7,102 bases of DNA, from assembly GCA_035302405.1 (NCBI GenBank), contig DATGSR010000032.1, positions 1 to 7,102 on the forward strand, written 5' to 3'. The notes under the pieces are model-generated. The model was not told the origin of the DNA. It searched no databases and saw nothing but the letters and a program-made list of their open reading frames with translations. The translations under genes were made by a program, and so were the position numbers. Below, piece by piece: positions 1-6,013 of this stretch. This DNA comes from CALKWS01 sp035302405. Its GTDB lineage: Bacteria; Actinomycetota; Actinomycetes; Actinomycetales; Beutenbergiaceae. Positions within the stretch are counted from its first letter, which is position 1; each line of letters opens with the position of its first letter.

Positions 1-1
1 G

Positions 2-826
2 ACCCCCTACGGGCGGGGCCGTCCCGGTTGGCACCTGGAGTGCTCGGCGATGGCCCGCAAATACCTGGGGGAGACCTTCGACATCCACGCCGGCGGCATC
101 GACCTGCGCTTCCCCCACCACGAGAACGAGCAGGCCCAGTCGCGCGCCGCTGGGTGGGGCTTTGCCCAGTGGTGGCTGCACAACGCATGGGTGACCATCA
201 GCGGGGAGAAGATGAGCAAGTCCTTGGGCAACTCCATGCTGGTGGAGGTGCTCGTGGAGCAGTACGACCCAGTGGTGTTGCGGTACGCGTTGGCCGCGGT
301 GCACTACCGATCCGCGCTGGAGTTCTCCGAGACGACCTTGGGCGAGGCTGCTTCGGCCTGGCAGCGCATCACCGGGTTCCTGGACCGGGTGCGGGCCGGC
401 GCGGATGCCCGGCCCGCCGACCACGCCGAGGCGGATCTGCCCGAGCAGTTCACCGCGGCGATGAACGATGACTTGAACGTCTCCGCTGCCCTGGCCGTGG
501 TGCACGAGACGGTCCGGGCGGGCAACACCGCACTGGCCGACGGGCGCGACGCCTCCGCCCACGGGGTGCAGGTGCGCGCGATGCTCGATGTACTCGGCCT
601 GGACCCGTACGCCGAGCCGTGGGTCAAGCGGGCAGATGCCACGCACGACGACGCCGCCACCGCCCTGGACGCCCTGGTCACCCAGGTGCTCCAAGCCCGG
701 GCGCACGCACGCGCCGAGCGCGACTGGGCCCGGGCGGATGAGTTGCGCGACCAGTTGCACGCCGCCGGGGTCGAGGTGGCCGATTCGTCCGACGGCGCAC
801 GGTGGAGTCTGCGGGGACGCGCCTGA
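2..826 (+). CDS. cysS: Cysteinyl-tRNA synthetase, C-terminal 274 residues (5' end outside window)
   Basis: The product is the cytoplasmic class I aminoacyl-tRNA synthetase that charges tRNA-Cys with cysteine. The reading frame is already open at base 2, so only about the last 60% of the usual 460-480 residues is present; the HIGH motif and the first zinc ligand lie upstream. Visible family marks are GWHLECSAM (29-55), whose Cys (codon 41) is a zinc ligand in known CysRS; PHHENE (113-130), which supplies the His and Glu zinc ligands; and EKMSKSLGN (206-232), the KMSKS loop for ATP. The C-terminal part (about 440-826) is the helical anticodon-binding region and ends with the typical segment RADELRDQLHAAGVEV. 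The actinobacterial paralogue MshC (mycothiol ligase) was considered, but the long C-terminal domain and the following rlmB favour cysS. The stop TGA overlaps the rlmB start by one base (TGATG), suggesting translational coupling. Confidence 0.97.
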   Translation, partial: TPYGRGRPGWHLECSAMARKYLGETFDIHAGGIDLRFPHHENEQAQSRAAGWGFAQWWLHNAWVTISGEKMSKSLGNSMLVEVLVEQYDPVVLRYALAAVHYRSALEFSETTLGEAASAWQRITGFLDRVRAGADARPADHAEADLPEQFTAAMNDDLNVSAALAVVHETVRAGNTALADGRDASAHGVQVRAMLDVLGLDPYAEPWVKRADATHDDAATALDALVTQVLQARAHARAERDWARADELRDQLHAAGVEVADSSDGARWSLRGRA

Positions 827-1794
827 TGGCCGGCAACTCCAGGCGCCGCGGCGCGGTGCGCAAGGCGAGCACGAAGAAGGGCCCGCAGGTCGGCTCCGGC
901 GGGCAGGGACGCAAGGCGCTGCGCGGGCGTGGCCCCACCCCGAGGGCGGAGGACCGGCCCCACCACCCCGCGGCCAAACGCAAAGCCGCCGGCCAACGCC
1001 AGGCCCGATCCGACGGCGGCCGCCGTCCCCGACCTGCGGGGGAGCGACCCTATGAGGTCATCGGCGGGCGGAACTCGGTGCTGGAGGCACTGCAGGCAGA
1101 TATCCCGGCCAACACCCTGTACCTGGCCAGCGGCCTGGGCAGTGACCAACGCACCGATGAGATCCGCCACCTCGTGGCCGAACGGGCCATCCCGGTGCTG
1201 GAGGTCACCCGCGCCGAACTGGATCGCCGCACCGACGGGTCGGTGCATCAGGGCGTCGGGCTGCAGATCCCGGCCTACCGGTACGCCCAGCCCGCTGACC
1301 TGCTCAGCACCGACAGCCCGGGCGCGCCGTTGATCGTGGCGCTGGACTCGGTCACCGACCCGCGGAACCTGGGCGCCACGCTGCGTAGCGCTGGAGCATT
1401 CGGCGCTCACGGCGTGCTGGTACCGCAACGCCGGGCCGCCGGCGTCACCGCCGCGGCGTGGAAGGTCTCCGCGGGCGCCGCCGCCCGGGTGCCGGTAGCC
1501 CGCGCCACCAACCTGGTGCGTGCCCTGCAGGAGTACCAGAAAGCCGGTTGCTTCGTGATCGGGCTGGACGCCGAAGGCGACACCTCCGTGGATCGATTGC
1601 CGGTAGCGAGCGAGCCGCTGGTGCTCGTGCTGGGTTCGGAGGACAAGGGGCTGAGCCGGCTGGTGCAGCAAACCTGTGATGCGCTGGTGTCCATCCCGAT
1701 CTCCTCCACCGTGGAGTCCCTCAACGCCGGCACCGCCGTGGGGATCGCACTGTATGAGATCGCGCGGCAGCGCCGACTCGCCGAGACCAACTGA
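826..1794 (+). CDS. rlmB: 23S rRNA (guanosine 2'-O)-methyltransferase RlmB, TrmH/SpoU family
   Basis: This is a SAM-dependent ribose methyltransferase of the SPOUT (TrmH) class. The E. coli RlmB methylates the 2'-OH of G2251 in the 23S rRNA peptidyl-transferase P-loop. The protein has 322 residues. Residues 1-75 form a very basic, Gly/Arg/Lys-rich extension (starting MAGNSRRRGAVRKASTKKG), as in other actinobacterial homologues. Residues about 76-150 (YEVIGGRNSVLEAL onward) are the substrate-binding domain. The three SPOUT motifs follow: motif 1 DPRNLGATLRSA (178-189, Asn181 and Arg187), motif 2 VLGSEDKGLS (268-277), and motif 3 SIPISSTVESLNAGTA (289-304, Asn300), which form the knotted SAM site. 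I chose ATG 826 over an in-frame GTG at 802 because it gives the family N-terminus and the TGATG junction with cysS. The exact RNA target is by homology; other TrmH-like targets cannot be excluded. Confidence 0.93.
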   Translation: MAGNSRRRGAVRKASTKKGPQVGSGGQGRKALRGRGPTPRAEDRPHHPAAKRKAAGQRQARSDGGRRPRPAGERPYEVIGGRNSVLEALQADIPANTLYLASGLGSDQRTDEIRHLVAERAIPVLEVTRAELDRRTDGSVHQGVGLQIPAYRYAQPADLLSTDSPGAPLIVALDSVTDPRNLGATLRSAGAFGAHGVLVPQRRAAGVTAAAWKVSAGAAARVPVARATNLVRALQEYQKAGCFVIGLDAEGDTSVDRLPVASEPLVLVLGSEDKGLSRLVQQTCDALVSIPISSTVESLNAGTAVGIALYEIARQRRLAETN

Positions 1795-1805
1795 TCCGCG
1801 GCGCA

Positions 1806-1829
1806 CCCGGCCACCCGGTGGGTGCCGGG
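1806..1829 (+). terminator. Hairpin after rlmB, probable end of the cysS-rlmB unit
   Basis: CCCGG (1806-1810) pairs with CCGGG (1825-1829) and CACCC (1812-1816) with GGGTG (1820-1824), leaving one bulged C (1811) and a GGT loop. This gives a 10-bp GC-only stem that starts 12 nt after the rlmB stop. No T-run follows, as is common for actinobacterial hairpin terminators. A promoter-like element begins 13 nt further on, which fits termination here followed by a new transcript. Confidence 0.5.
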
Positions 1830-1842
1830 GCGAGCAGATAGG

Positions 1843-1854
1843 TAGGGTCGCGCT
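1843..1854 (+). promoter_or_regulatory. Candidate -10 element for a leaderless transcript of the 1855 gene
   Basis: TAGGGT (1843-1848) matches the actinobacterial -10 consensus TANNNT. It is followed by six bases (CGCGCT) and then directly by ATG at 1855, the spacing expected if transcription starts on the A of the start codon. No good -35 hexamer stands 16-18 nt upstream (that stretch is in the hairpin). The same bases (GGTAGGG, 1841-1847) could instead act as a weak Shine-Dalgarno site 7 nt from the ATG, so the two readings compete. Confidence 0.45.
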
Positions 1855-3165
1855 ATGAGCAGTTCAAGCGGCTGGCGTCGCTGCGCGGGCCTGGTGAGCA
1901 CCTCCACACCGATCGCCGCCCGTGCCGGGGCCTTCCTGGATGGTGCGCTGGTGGTCGCCCTGGTGGAGTCCGACCCCGACGCCCCCTATTCGGTCGCGGT
2001 CACCGTGGCGGTGGATGAGGAACGCCGCGTGGCGGTTCTGTCCGCCAGCCGCACCGAGATCGTGCCCGGCCCGCCACTGGGCGAACTGGCCGAGGCGCTC
2101 GCCGCCGAATGCCAGGGCCTGGTGGTCTTCGAAGACATCGTCGCCGAAGGGGCCGATGCCCCGGACACCGAGGAACCGTTCTGGTCCGACATCGACCTGT
2201 CCTCCACCCGGCTTCCCGAACGAGCGGTGGCGGTGACCCGTGCCACCCCGCGAGAACTGCACGATCTGGCCACCGAGGCCAACACACCGCTCGCCGTCGT
2301 ACCCCATGAGGACCGACAGGTGGTATTCGTCCAGGACGGGCCGGCGCTGACCTCCCTGCAATGGCGAGACGATCACCTGCCGGTGGTGCTGCTGGAACAT
2401 GGGGAGTCCTTCCCGTCGGTCACGATCCTGTCCGAGCCGGGCCAGGCGCATATGCACTCCTGGGACGCCACCATCACCGTGGTGCCCGAGGAGGCCGCGG
2501 AGGTCGTGGGCCCGTTCGTCACCCGGATCCTGGGTCGAAGCGCCCTGGTACGAGCGCTGCTGGAGGGTGATTTCGCCAGCGACGAGCAGATGTTGACGAC
2601 CGCGCTGGAGGAGAAGGGCGAGCACGGCCTGGCCACCATGGTGCGGGCCCTGCAATTGCCGCCGGTGGTCCATGATTTCCTCACCGGCGAGGTGGGTGCC
2701 GAGGACCTGACCGACGCCGAACACCTGGATCCGCTGACCGTGAGCGCAACCGTGCGCCGGGCGATGGACGAAGCCGCTGAGGAGGCCCGCGCGCAAGCCA
2801 GGGCCCACATGGAACACGTGCGAGAGGTCGCCGACGAAGCCCGGGAACAAGCCCGCGCCCAGGCCCGAGCGAACATGGAACAGATGCGGCGCACCGCCAC
2901 CGAGGCTTCCGAGGCCGCCTACCGCATCGCCGACCCGGAAGAACACCCGACGCTGGCGTGGACCACCCCCGCCGCCGGGGTCCTGCAACTGGCCGGCGCC
3001 CTGTACGCACTGCGCAAGTCGTTGCAGCACATCGGCGACGATCGCCGGGCGGGCAAATGGTGGGGGCTGCTCTCCGGGGTGCTGGGCACCGCGTCCGCGG
3101 GCAACCTGACCCTGTCAGTACTGCCATGGGTGCGCCGGCGGCGGGAACGCACGCAAGTGCGCTGA
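1855..3165 (+). CDS. Unrecognised 436-residue protein with 11-residue repeats and hydrophobic C-terminus
   Basis: I do not recognise this family. There is no signal peptide, lipobox or catalytic motif that I can see. Residues 1 to about 210 look like a mixed beta/alpha, rather acidic domain with strand-like stretches such as YSVAVTVAVDE and RRVAVLSAS. Residues about 211-290 look helical. Residues 309-363 form five consecutive 11-residue units, each starting with Glu and rich in Ala, Arg and Glu; units 1 and 3 are nearly the same (EEARAQARAHM, EQARAQARANM), giving a 22-residue superrepeat. Such hendecads usually make long amphipathic or coiled-coil helices. Two hydrophobic stretches follow (about 372-387 and 402-426), the second flanked by RRAGK and VRRRRERTQVR, so membrane association is possible but is inference. 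The ATG is chosen because of the upstream TAGGGT and the lack of a better start. It is separated from rlmB by a hairpin and converges on the DUF4032 gene. Codon use resembles its neighbours, so the gene looks real. Confidence 0.82.
   Translation: MSSSSGWRRCAGLVSTSTPIAARAGAFLDGALVVALVESDPDAPYSVAVTVAVDEERRVAVLSASRTEIVPGPPLGELAEALAAECQGLVVFEDIVAEGADAPDTEEPFWSDIDLSSTRLPERAVAVTRATPRELHDLATEANTPLAVVPHEDRQVVFVQDGPALTSLQWRDDHLPVVLLEHGESFPSVTILSEPGQAHMHSWDATITVVPEEAAEVVGPFVTRILGRSALVRALLEGDFASDEQMLTTALEEKGEHGLATMVRALQLPPVVHDFLTGEVGAEDLTDAEHLDPLTVSATVRRAMDEAAEEARAQARAHMEHVREVADEAREQARAQARANMEQMRRTATEASEAAYRIADPEEHPTLAWTTPAAGVLQLAGALYALRKSLQHIGDDRRAGKWWGLLSGVLGTASAGNLTLSVLPWVRRRRERTQVR
2779..2943 (+). 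repeat. Five hendecad (33-nt) coding repeats inside the 1855 gene
   Basis: Five in-frame 33-nt units encode residues 309-319, 320-330, 331-341, 342-352 and 353-363. The unit starts read EEARAQ, EHVREV, EQARAQ, EQMRRT and EAAYRI. At the DNA level units 1 and 3 are clearly similar (both contain AACATGGAACA-like or CACATGGAACA text), pointing to a 66-nt duplication. The later units are more diverged. Confidence 0.65.
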
Positions 3166-3281
3166 GCGGGGCACGCGCCGAAGCACTCCGGCTCAGCAAC
3201 GCACCAAGGCGCGCGGAGCCGGCAAGGCCGAGAAGTCCGGTCCGGCAACGCACCGAAATGGCTCCGGCTCAGCAACGCACA
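3129..3281. repeat. Degenerate tandem array, unit about 25 nt, across the 3' end of the 1855 gene
   Basis: CTCCGGCTCAGCAACGCAC occurs exactly at 3186-3204 and 3262-3280, and a variant (GTCCGGTCCGGCAACGCAC) at 3235-3253. The core GCAACGCAC(C) and weaker relatives end at about 3153, 3179, 3205, 3229, 3254 and 3281, so spacing is 24-27 nt. Three copies are clear; those ending at 3153, 3179 and 3229 are weak. The first weak copy lies within the last codons of the 1855 gene. Confidence 0.55.
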
Positions 3282-3294
3282 TAGCGTGCTGAGC
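3267..3294. terminator. Hairpin between convergent genes, candidate bidirectional terminator
   Basis: The left arm GCTCAGCAACGC (3267-3278) pairs with GCGTGCTGAGC (3284-3294) as 11 base pairs with one bulged A, closing a 5-nt loop (ACATA). It lies about 100 nt after the plus-strand stop at 3165 and 8 nt past the DUF4032 stop on the other strand, so it could end both transcripts. There is no T-run on either side. The left arm is the last copy of the local 25-nt repeat. Confidence 0.45.
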
Positions 3295-3301
3295 ACGTGG
3301 G

Positions 3302-4552
3302 CTAGTCGACCGGTTCGGTCGGCTCGGGGGGCGGGCCGCCGAGCACCGCATCCTCATCGGGTCGATGTCGCAACACCGAGTCGATGTAGGACTCCACGGC
3401 CTGGGGCATCGAGACATCCTCGCCGCGGTTCTGGGCCAAGTACCACCGGTGCTCCAACACCTCGTGGAAGAGTTCCGCCGGCTCCAACTTCCGGCTCAGT
3501 TCCCGCGGCACCGCCCGCACCGTGGGCTCGAACACCTCGGTGAGCCAGTCGTGGGCGACGTAGACCTCGTCGTCGCCCTGCCGGTCGGTGGCCGCCCGAT
3601 AGGTGTCGATGTCGTTGAGCAGGCGCCGTGCCTGGTTCTCCTGCACATCCAAACCCGTCAACCGCATCAGCCGGCGGTGGTGATGCCCCGCATCCACCAC
3701 TTTGGGCTGGATCCGCACCGATGTGCCATCCACGTCGGTGGTCATCACCAACTCGCCCACGTCGTATCCCAGGGCGTTCAACCGGCGGATCCGATCGGCC
3801 ACCCGCCAGCGGTCGTCGGTGGCGAACTCCTCCATCTCGGTGAGGGTGGACCACAGGTCGGTGTACCGCTCCACGATCATCTCCCCGATCGCGACGGGGT
3901 CGACGTCGTCCATGAGCAGGTCACCGGCGGCCAGGTCCATCAACTCCCCGATGATGTTCACCCGGGCGATCTCCAGGTCGTGGCCGCGTTGCCCGTCGGT
4001 CAACTGATCGTGCAACTCCCCGGTCTCGGCATCTACCAGGTAGGCGGCGAACTCACCGGCGTCACGCCGGAACAGGGTGTTGGACAGCGACACATCGCCC
4101 CAGAAGAACCCGACCAGGTGTAGCCGCACCAGCAGCACCGCCAGCGCGTCGATGAGCCGGGTGGCGGTATCGGGAGCCAGGTGGCGGCTGAACAGCGCGC
4201 GGTAGGGCAGGGAGAACCGGAGGTGTTCGGTCACCAACGCCGGGGTCAGCGGCTCCCCCTCCGGGCTGCTTCGCCCGGTCACCACACCCACGGGCCGTAC
4301 CGAAGGCACATCCAGCCGGTTCAGATCCCGCAGGAGTTCGTACTCACGGTACGCCGCGGTCTCCCCGATCTCCTTGATCGCGATGACCCGGCCGGACAGC
4401 CGCACGAACCGCACCGTGTGCCGGGAGATACCGCGCGGCAGGGCGGCGATCGTTTCCGCCGGCCAGTCCTCCAAAGGCACATCCCACGGCAGATCCAGGA
4501 GGGCTGGATCGGCGGCGGCCGTGGTGATCTGCAACGAAGTGGGCATGGGCAT
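3302..4552 (-). CDS. DUF4032 family protein with kinase-like N-terminal domain
   Basis: The 416-residue product matches the actinobacterial DUF4032 family, known by its near-terminal LQITTAAADPALLDLPWD segment. No experimentally defined role is known to me. The N-terminal half (about 40-200) keeps the landmarks of a protein-kinase/lipopolysaccharide-kinase fold: Lys60 in VIAIKEI, Glu70 in YREYELL, a catalytic-loop analogue WGDVSLSN (Asp153, Asn158) and Asp174 in YLVDAETGE at the metal-binding position. Phosphotransfer is therefore possible but is inference. The C-terminal part (about 230-390, with GYDVGELVMTT and HHHRRLMRLTGLDVQENQARRLLNDI) is the DUF4032 domain proper. I chose ATG 4552; ATG 4546 is equally possible. 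A longer in-frame start at 4696 is rejected because it would translate the repeat array and terminator stem. No Shine-Dalgarno site is visible before 4552; TACTGC seven bases upstream is a poor -10, so leaderless expression is possible. It ends toward the convergent 1855 gene. Confidence 0.9.
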   Translation of the reverse strand: MPMPTSLQITTAAADPALLDLPWDVPLEDWPAETIAALPRGISRHTVRFVRLSGRVIAIKEIGETAAYREYELLRDLNRLDVPSVRPVGVVTGRSSPEGEPLTPALVTEHLRFSLPYRALFSRHLAPDTATRLIDALAVLLVRLHLVGFFWGDVSLSNTLFRRDAGEFAAYLVDAETGELHDQLTDGQRGHDLEIARVNIIGELMDLAAGDLLMDDVDPVAIGEMIVERYTDLWSTLTEMEEFATDDRWRVADRIRRLNALGYDVGELVMTTDVDGTSVRIQPKVVDAGHHHRRLMRLTGLDVQENQARRLLNDIDTYRAATDRQGDDEVYVAHDWLTEVFEPTVRAVPRELSRKLEPAELFHEVLEHRWYLAQNRGEDVSMPQAVESYIDSVLRHRPDEDAVLGGPPPEPTEPVD

Positions 4553-4582
4553 GATTGTGGCAGTAGTCGATGACAGGCGGGC

Positions 4583-4674
4583 GCCGCGTGCTTGCGTGGT
4601 GCGCTTGCCGGGTGGCGGGCAGCGCGCCTGTCGGGTGGCGTGCAGCGCTCCTGCCCGGTGGCGCGTGGTGCGCA
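4583..4674. repeat. Tandem array of four degenerate 23-nt units upstream of the DUF4032 gene
   Basis: Units run 4583-4605, 4606-4628, 4629-4651 and 4652-4674. The second and third are closely alike (shared CGGGTGGCG at 4609 and 4632, then GCAGCGC). The fourth has CCGGTGGCG in register. The first and fourth share GCGTGGTGCGC at 4594-4604 and 4663-4673, exactly 69 nt (three units) apart. The array fills the spacer between the terminator of the ABC ATPase gene and the DUF4032 start. Confidence 0.6.
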
Positions 4675-4679
4675 CAGCA

Positions 4680-4716
4680 CTGCGGGGCGGGACCAACAGG
4701 TGGTTCCGCCCCGCAG
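4680..4716 (-). terminator. Strong hairpin terminator after the ABC ATPase gene
   Basis: CTGCGGGGCGG (4680-4690) is perfectly complementary to CCGCCCCGCAG (4706-4716). The stem continues through 4692-4695 and 4701-4704, with a single imperfect pair at 4691/4705 and a 5-nt loop at 4696-4700. That makes about 15 pairs, beginning 40 nt past the ATPase stop. No T-run follows in the minus direction. It is the best-formed hairpin in the window. Confidence 0.7.
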
Positions 4717-4755
4717 GTGAGCCGACGTCGTCGGCCCGGGATCAGGTGCGCTGGA

Positions 4756-5880
4756 TCAGACCGGCAGCCGTTCCCCGGTGGCCGTGGAGAACACGTGGGA
4801 CTCGCCCTCGCGGATCCGGACGTAGATCCGGTCACCCTTCATCGGGACCTCGCGCGGGTCGGTGCGCACGATCACCTGGGCGTCACCGGCGCCGGAGCTG
4901 ACGTGTTCGGCGGCCTCCTTGTCACCCAACTGGCCGTAGACGTAGGCGTCCGATCCCAGTTCCTCCACCACGTTCACCACGACCGGGAAGGCCCGATCGT
5001 CGTTCTCGGTGGTCAGGTCCAGGGACTCGGGGCGGAAGCCCAGGGTGATCTCACCCTTGTCGTCCTCGGTGAGGGCATCCATGGTGGTGCGGGTCAGCGG
5101 GATGTGGGTGTCGCCCAAGTTCGCCTTGCCGTCGGAGACGGAGAAGGTGCCCAGGTTCATCGCCGGGGAGCCGATGAAGCCGGCCACGAACACGTTCGCG
5201 GGACGGTCGTACATGTCCCGCGGGGTGCCCACCTGCTGCAGGATGCCGTGGTCGAGCACCGCGATCCGGTCACCCATGGTCAGCGCCTCGGTCTGGTCGT
5301 GGGTCACGTACACGGTGGTGACCCCCAGACGGCGCTGCAGTGAGGCGATCTGGGTACGGGTGGACACCCGGAGCTTGGCGTCAAGGTTGGACAGCGGTTC
5401 GTCCATGAGGAACACCTGCGGGTTCCGCACGATCGCCCGGCCCATGGCCACCCGCTGACGCTGACCACCGGACAGCGCCTTGGGCTTACGGTCCAGGTAT
5501 TCGGACAGGTCCAGGATCTTCGCGGCATCCTCCACGCGCTGGCGGATCTCTGCCTTGGGGGTGCCGGCGATCTTCAGGGCGAAGCCCATGTTGTCCGCCA
5601 CCGACATGTGGGGGTACAGCGCGTAGTTCTGGAACACCATCGCGATGTCCCGGTCCTTGGGCTGTACGTCGGTGACGTCCCGGTCACCGATGAGGATCCG
5701 GCCGGAGTTGACGTCCTCCAGCCCGGCGAGCATCCGAAGCGAGGTGGACTTCCCGCAGCCGGAGGGGCCGACGAGGACGAGGAACTCGCCGTCGTCGATC
5801 TCGAGGTTCAGCGCATCCACAGCGGGACGCTCGGTGCCTGGGTAGGTCCGGGTCGCGTGGTCGTAAGTGACCGTTGCCAT
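4756..5880 (-). CDS. msiK: Sugar ABC transporter ATP-binding protein, MsiK/UgpC/MalK type
   Basis: This is the cytoplasmic ATPase subunit that would power binding-protein-dependent sugar uptake. The 374 residues are full length for the MalK/UgpC class. Nucleotide-binding motifs are all intact: Walker A GPSGCGKST (38-46), Q-loop Gln84 in VFQNYALYPHMSV, signature LSGGQRQR (136-143), Walker B VFLMDEP (156-162, Asp160/Glu161), D-loop SNLD (164-167) and H-loop His194. The C-terminal part (about 235-374) is the TOBE/OB regulatory domain ending HVFSTATGERLPV, as in actinobacterial MsiK proteins that serve several sugar importers. No permease or substrate-binding gene lies beside it, which supports a shared, free-standing ATPase. 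A trehalose, maltose, cellobiose or glycerol-phosphate role cannot be told apart from sequence. The ATG has a good ribosome site (GAAGGGA) 10 nt upstream, and a strong hairpin follows the stop. The gene symbol is by similarity. Confidence 0.93.
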   Translation of the reverse strand: MATVTYDHATRTYPGTERPAVDALNLEIDDGEFLVLVGPSGCGKSTSLRMLAGLEDVNSGRILIGDRDVTDVQPKDRDIAMVFQNYALYPHMSVADNMGFALKIAGTPKAEIRQRVEDAAKILDLSEYLDRKPKALSGGQRQRVAMGRAIVRNPQVFLMDEPLSNLDAKLRVSTRTQIASLQRRLGVTTVYVTHDQTEALTMGDRIAVLDHGILQQVGTPRDMYDRPANVFVAGFIGSPAMNLGTFSVSDGKANLGDTHIPLTRTTMDALTEDDKGEITLGFRPESLDLTTENDDRAFPVVVNVVEELGSDAYVYGQLGDKEAAEHVSSGAGDAQVIVRTDPREVPMKGDRIYVRIREGESHVFSTATGERLPV

Positions 5881-5890
5881 TTTTCTTGTT

Positions 5891-5897
5891 TCCCTTC
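5891..5897 (-). promoter_or_regulatory. Ribosome binding site of the ABC ATPase gene
   Basis: Read on the minus strand, GAAGGGA lies 10 nt before the ATG at 5880, with the A-rich spacer AACAAGAAAA. It is the clearest Shine-Dalgarno site in the window and fixes the start codon. The A-rich spacer stands out in this GC-rich sequence. Confidence 0.7.
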
Positions 5898-5898
5898 A

Positions 5899-5916
5899 CC
5901 GGCAGGTACGTGCCGG
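5899..5916. promoter_or_regulatory. 18-bp near-perfect palindrome abutting the ribosome site
   Basis: CCGGCAGGTACGTGCCGG is symmetric apart from one mismatched pair (bases 7 and 12). As RNA it would fold into a 6-bp stem with a 6-nt loop, ending two bases before the Shine-Dalgarno of the ABC ATPase gene. It could be a leader hairpin affecting translation or a DNA operator; the sequence alone does not decide. Confidence 0.4.
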
Positions 5917-5943
5917 ACGATCCGTTGTGAAGAGTGTCAGTAA

Positions 5944-5957
5944 TGTCATCGCTGACA
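5944..5957. promoter_or_regulatory. Candidate LacI-family operator upstream of the ABC ATPase gene
   Basis: TGTCATCGCTGACA is a 14-bp palindrome with a central CG and a single mismatched pair, the architecture of LacI-family operators. It shares the outer TG...CA and inner AGCG text (minus strand TGTCAGCGATGACA) with the actinobacterial CebR box TGGGAGCGCTCCCA. It is nested in a wider inverted repeat, GTGTCAG at 5934-5940 and CTGACAC at 5952-5958. It lies 64-77 nt upstream of the ATG. No -35/-10 pair is convincing; the best is TTGTGC (5997-5992) with GAGGAT (5972-5967) at a long 19-nt spacing, which would put the operator just past the start of transcription. Confidence 0.4.
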
Positions 5958-6013
5958 CGGCCGGTGATCCTCACCAACCGCTGTCATTGTGGCACAACGC
6001 ACGCTGCGAACTG

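Noticed and set aside
802..825. GTG start at 802 for rlmB
   Set aside because: It adds eight residues not expected in the family; the ATG at 826 gives the usual N-terminus and a TGATG junction.
2..826. MshC (cysteine ligase of mycothiol synthesis) instead of CysRS
   Set aside because: MshC shares the catalytic core, but the long C-terminal domain ending in the RADELRDQL segment and the rlmB neighbour fit CysRS.
304..1806. A 500-codon open frame on the minus strand across cysS and rlmB
   Set aside because: It lies opposite two well-identified genes, crosses their junction, and its translation is low-complexity Arg/Ala/Gly-rich text. Long antisense frames are expected at this GC content.
1864..3030. 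A 388-codon open frame on the minus strand opposite the unrecognised gene
   Set aside because: Its translation is rich in Gly, His and Gln with no domain, and the plus-strand frame has the better codon bias, a promoter-like start and a structured repeat protein.
3129..3281. CRISPR array
   Set aside because: The copies are degenerate, the period is only about 25 nt with no separate spacers, and no cas genes are present.
3365..4123. Plus-strand open frame opposite the DUF4032 gene
   Set aside because: It is antisense to a recognised family and shows no start signal or motif.
4553..4696. A 48-residue N-terminal extension of the DUF4032 protein
   Set aside because: The in-frame start at 4696 is inside the ATPase terminator stem, and the extension would translate the 23-nt repeat. 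Family members begin near the LQITTAAADP segment.
4570..5343. Plus-strand open frame crossing the terminator and the ABC ATPase 3' half
   Set aside because: It reads through a hairpin and a tandem array, and opposite conserved ATPase motifs; no family resemblance.
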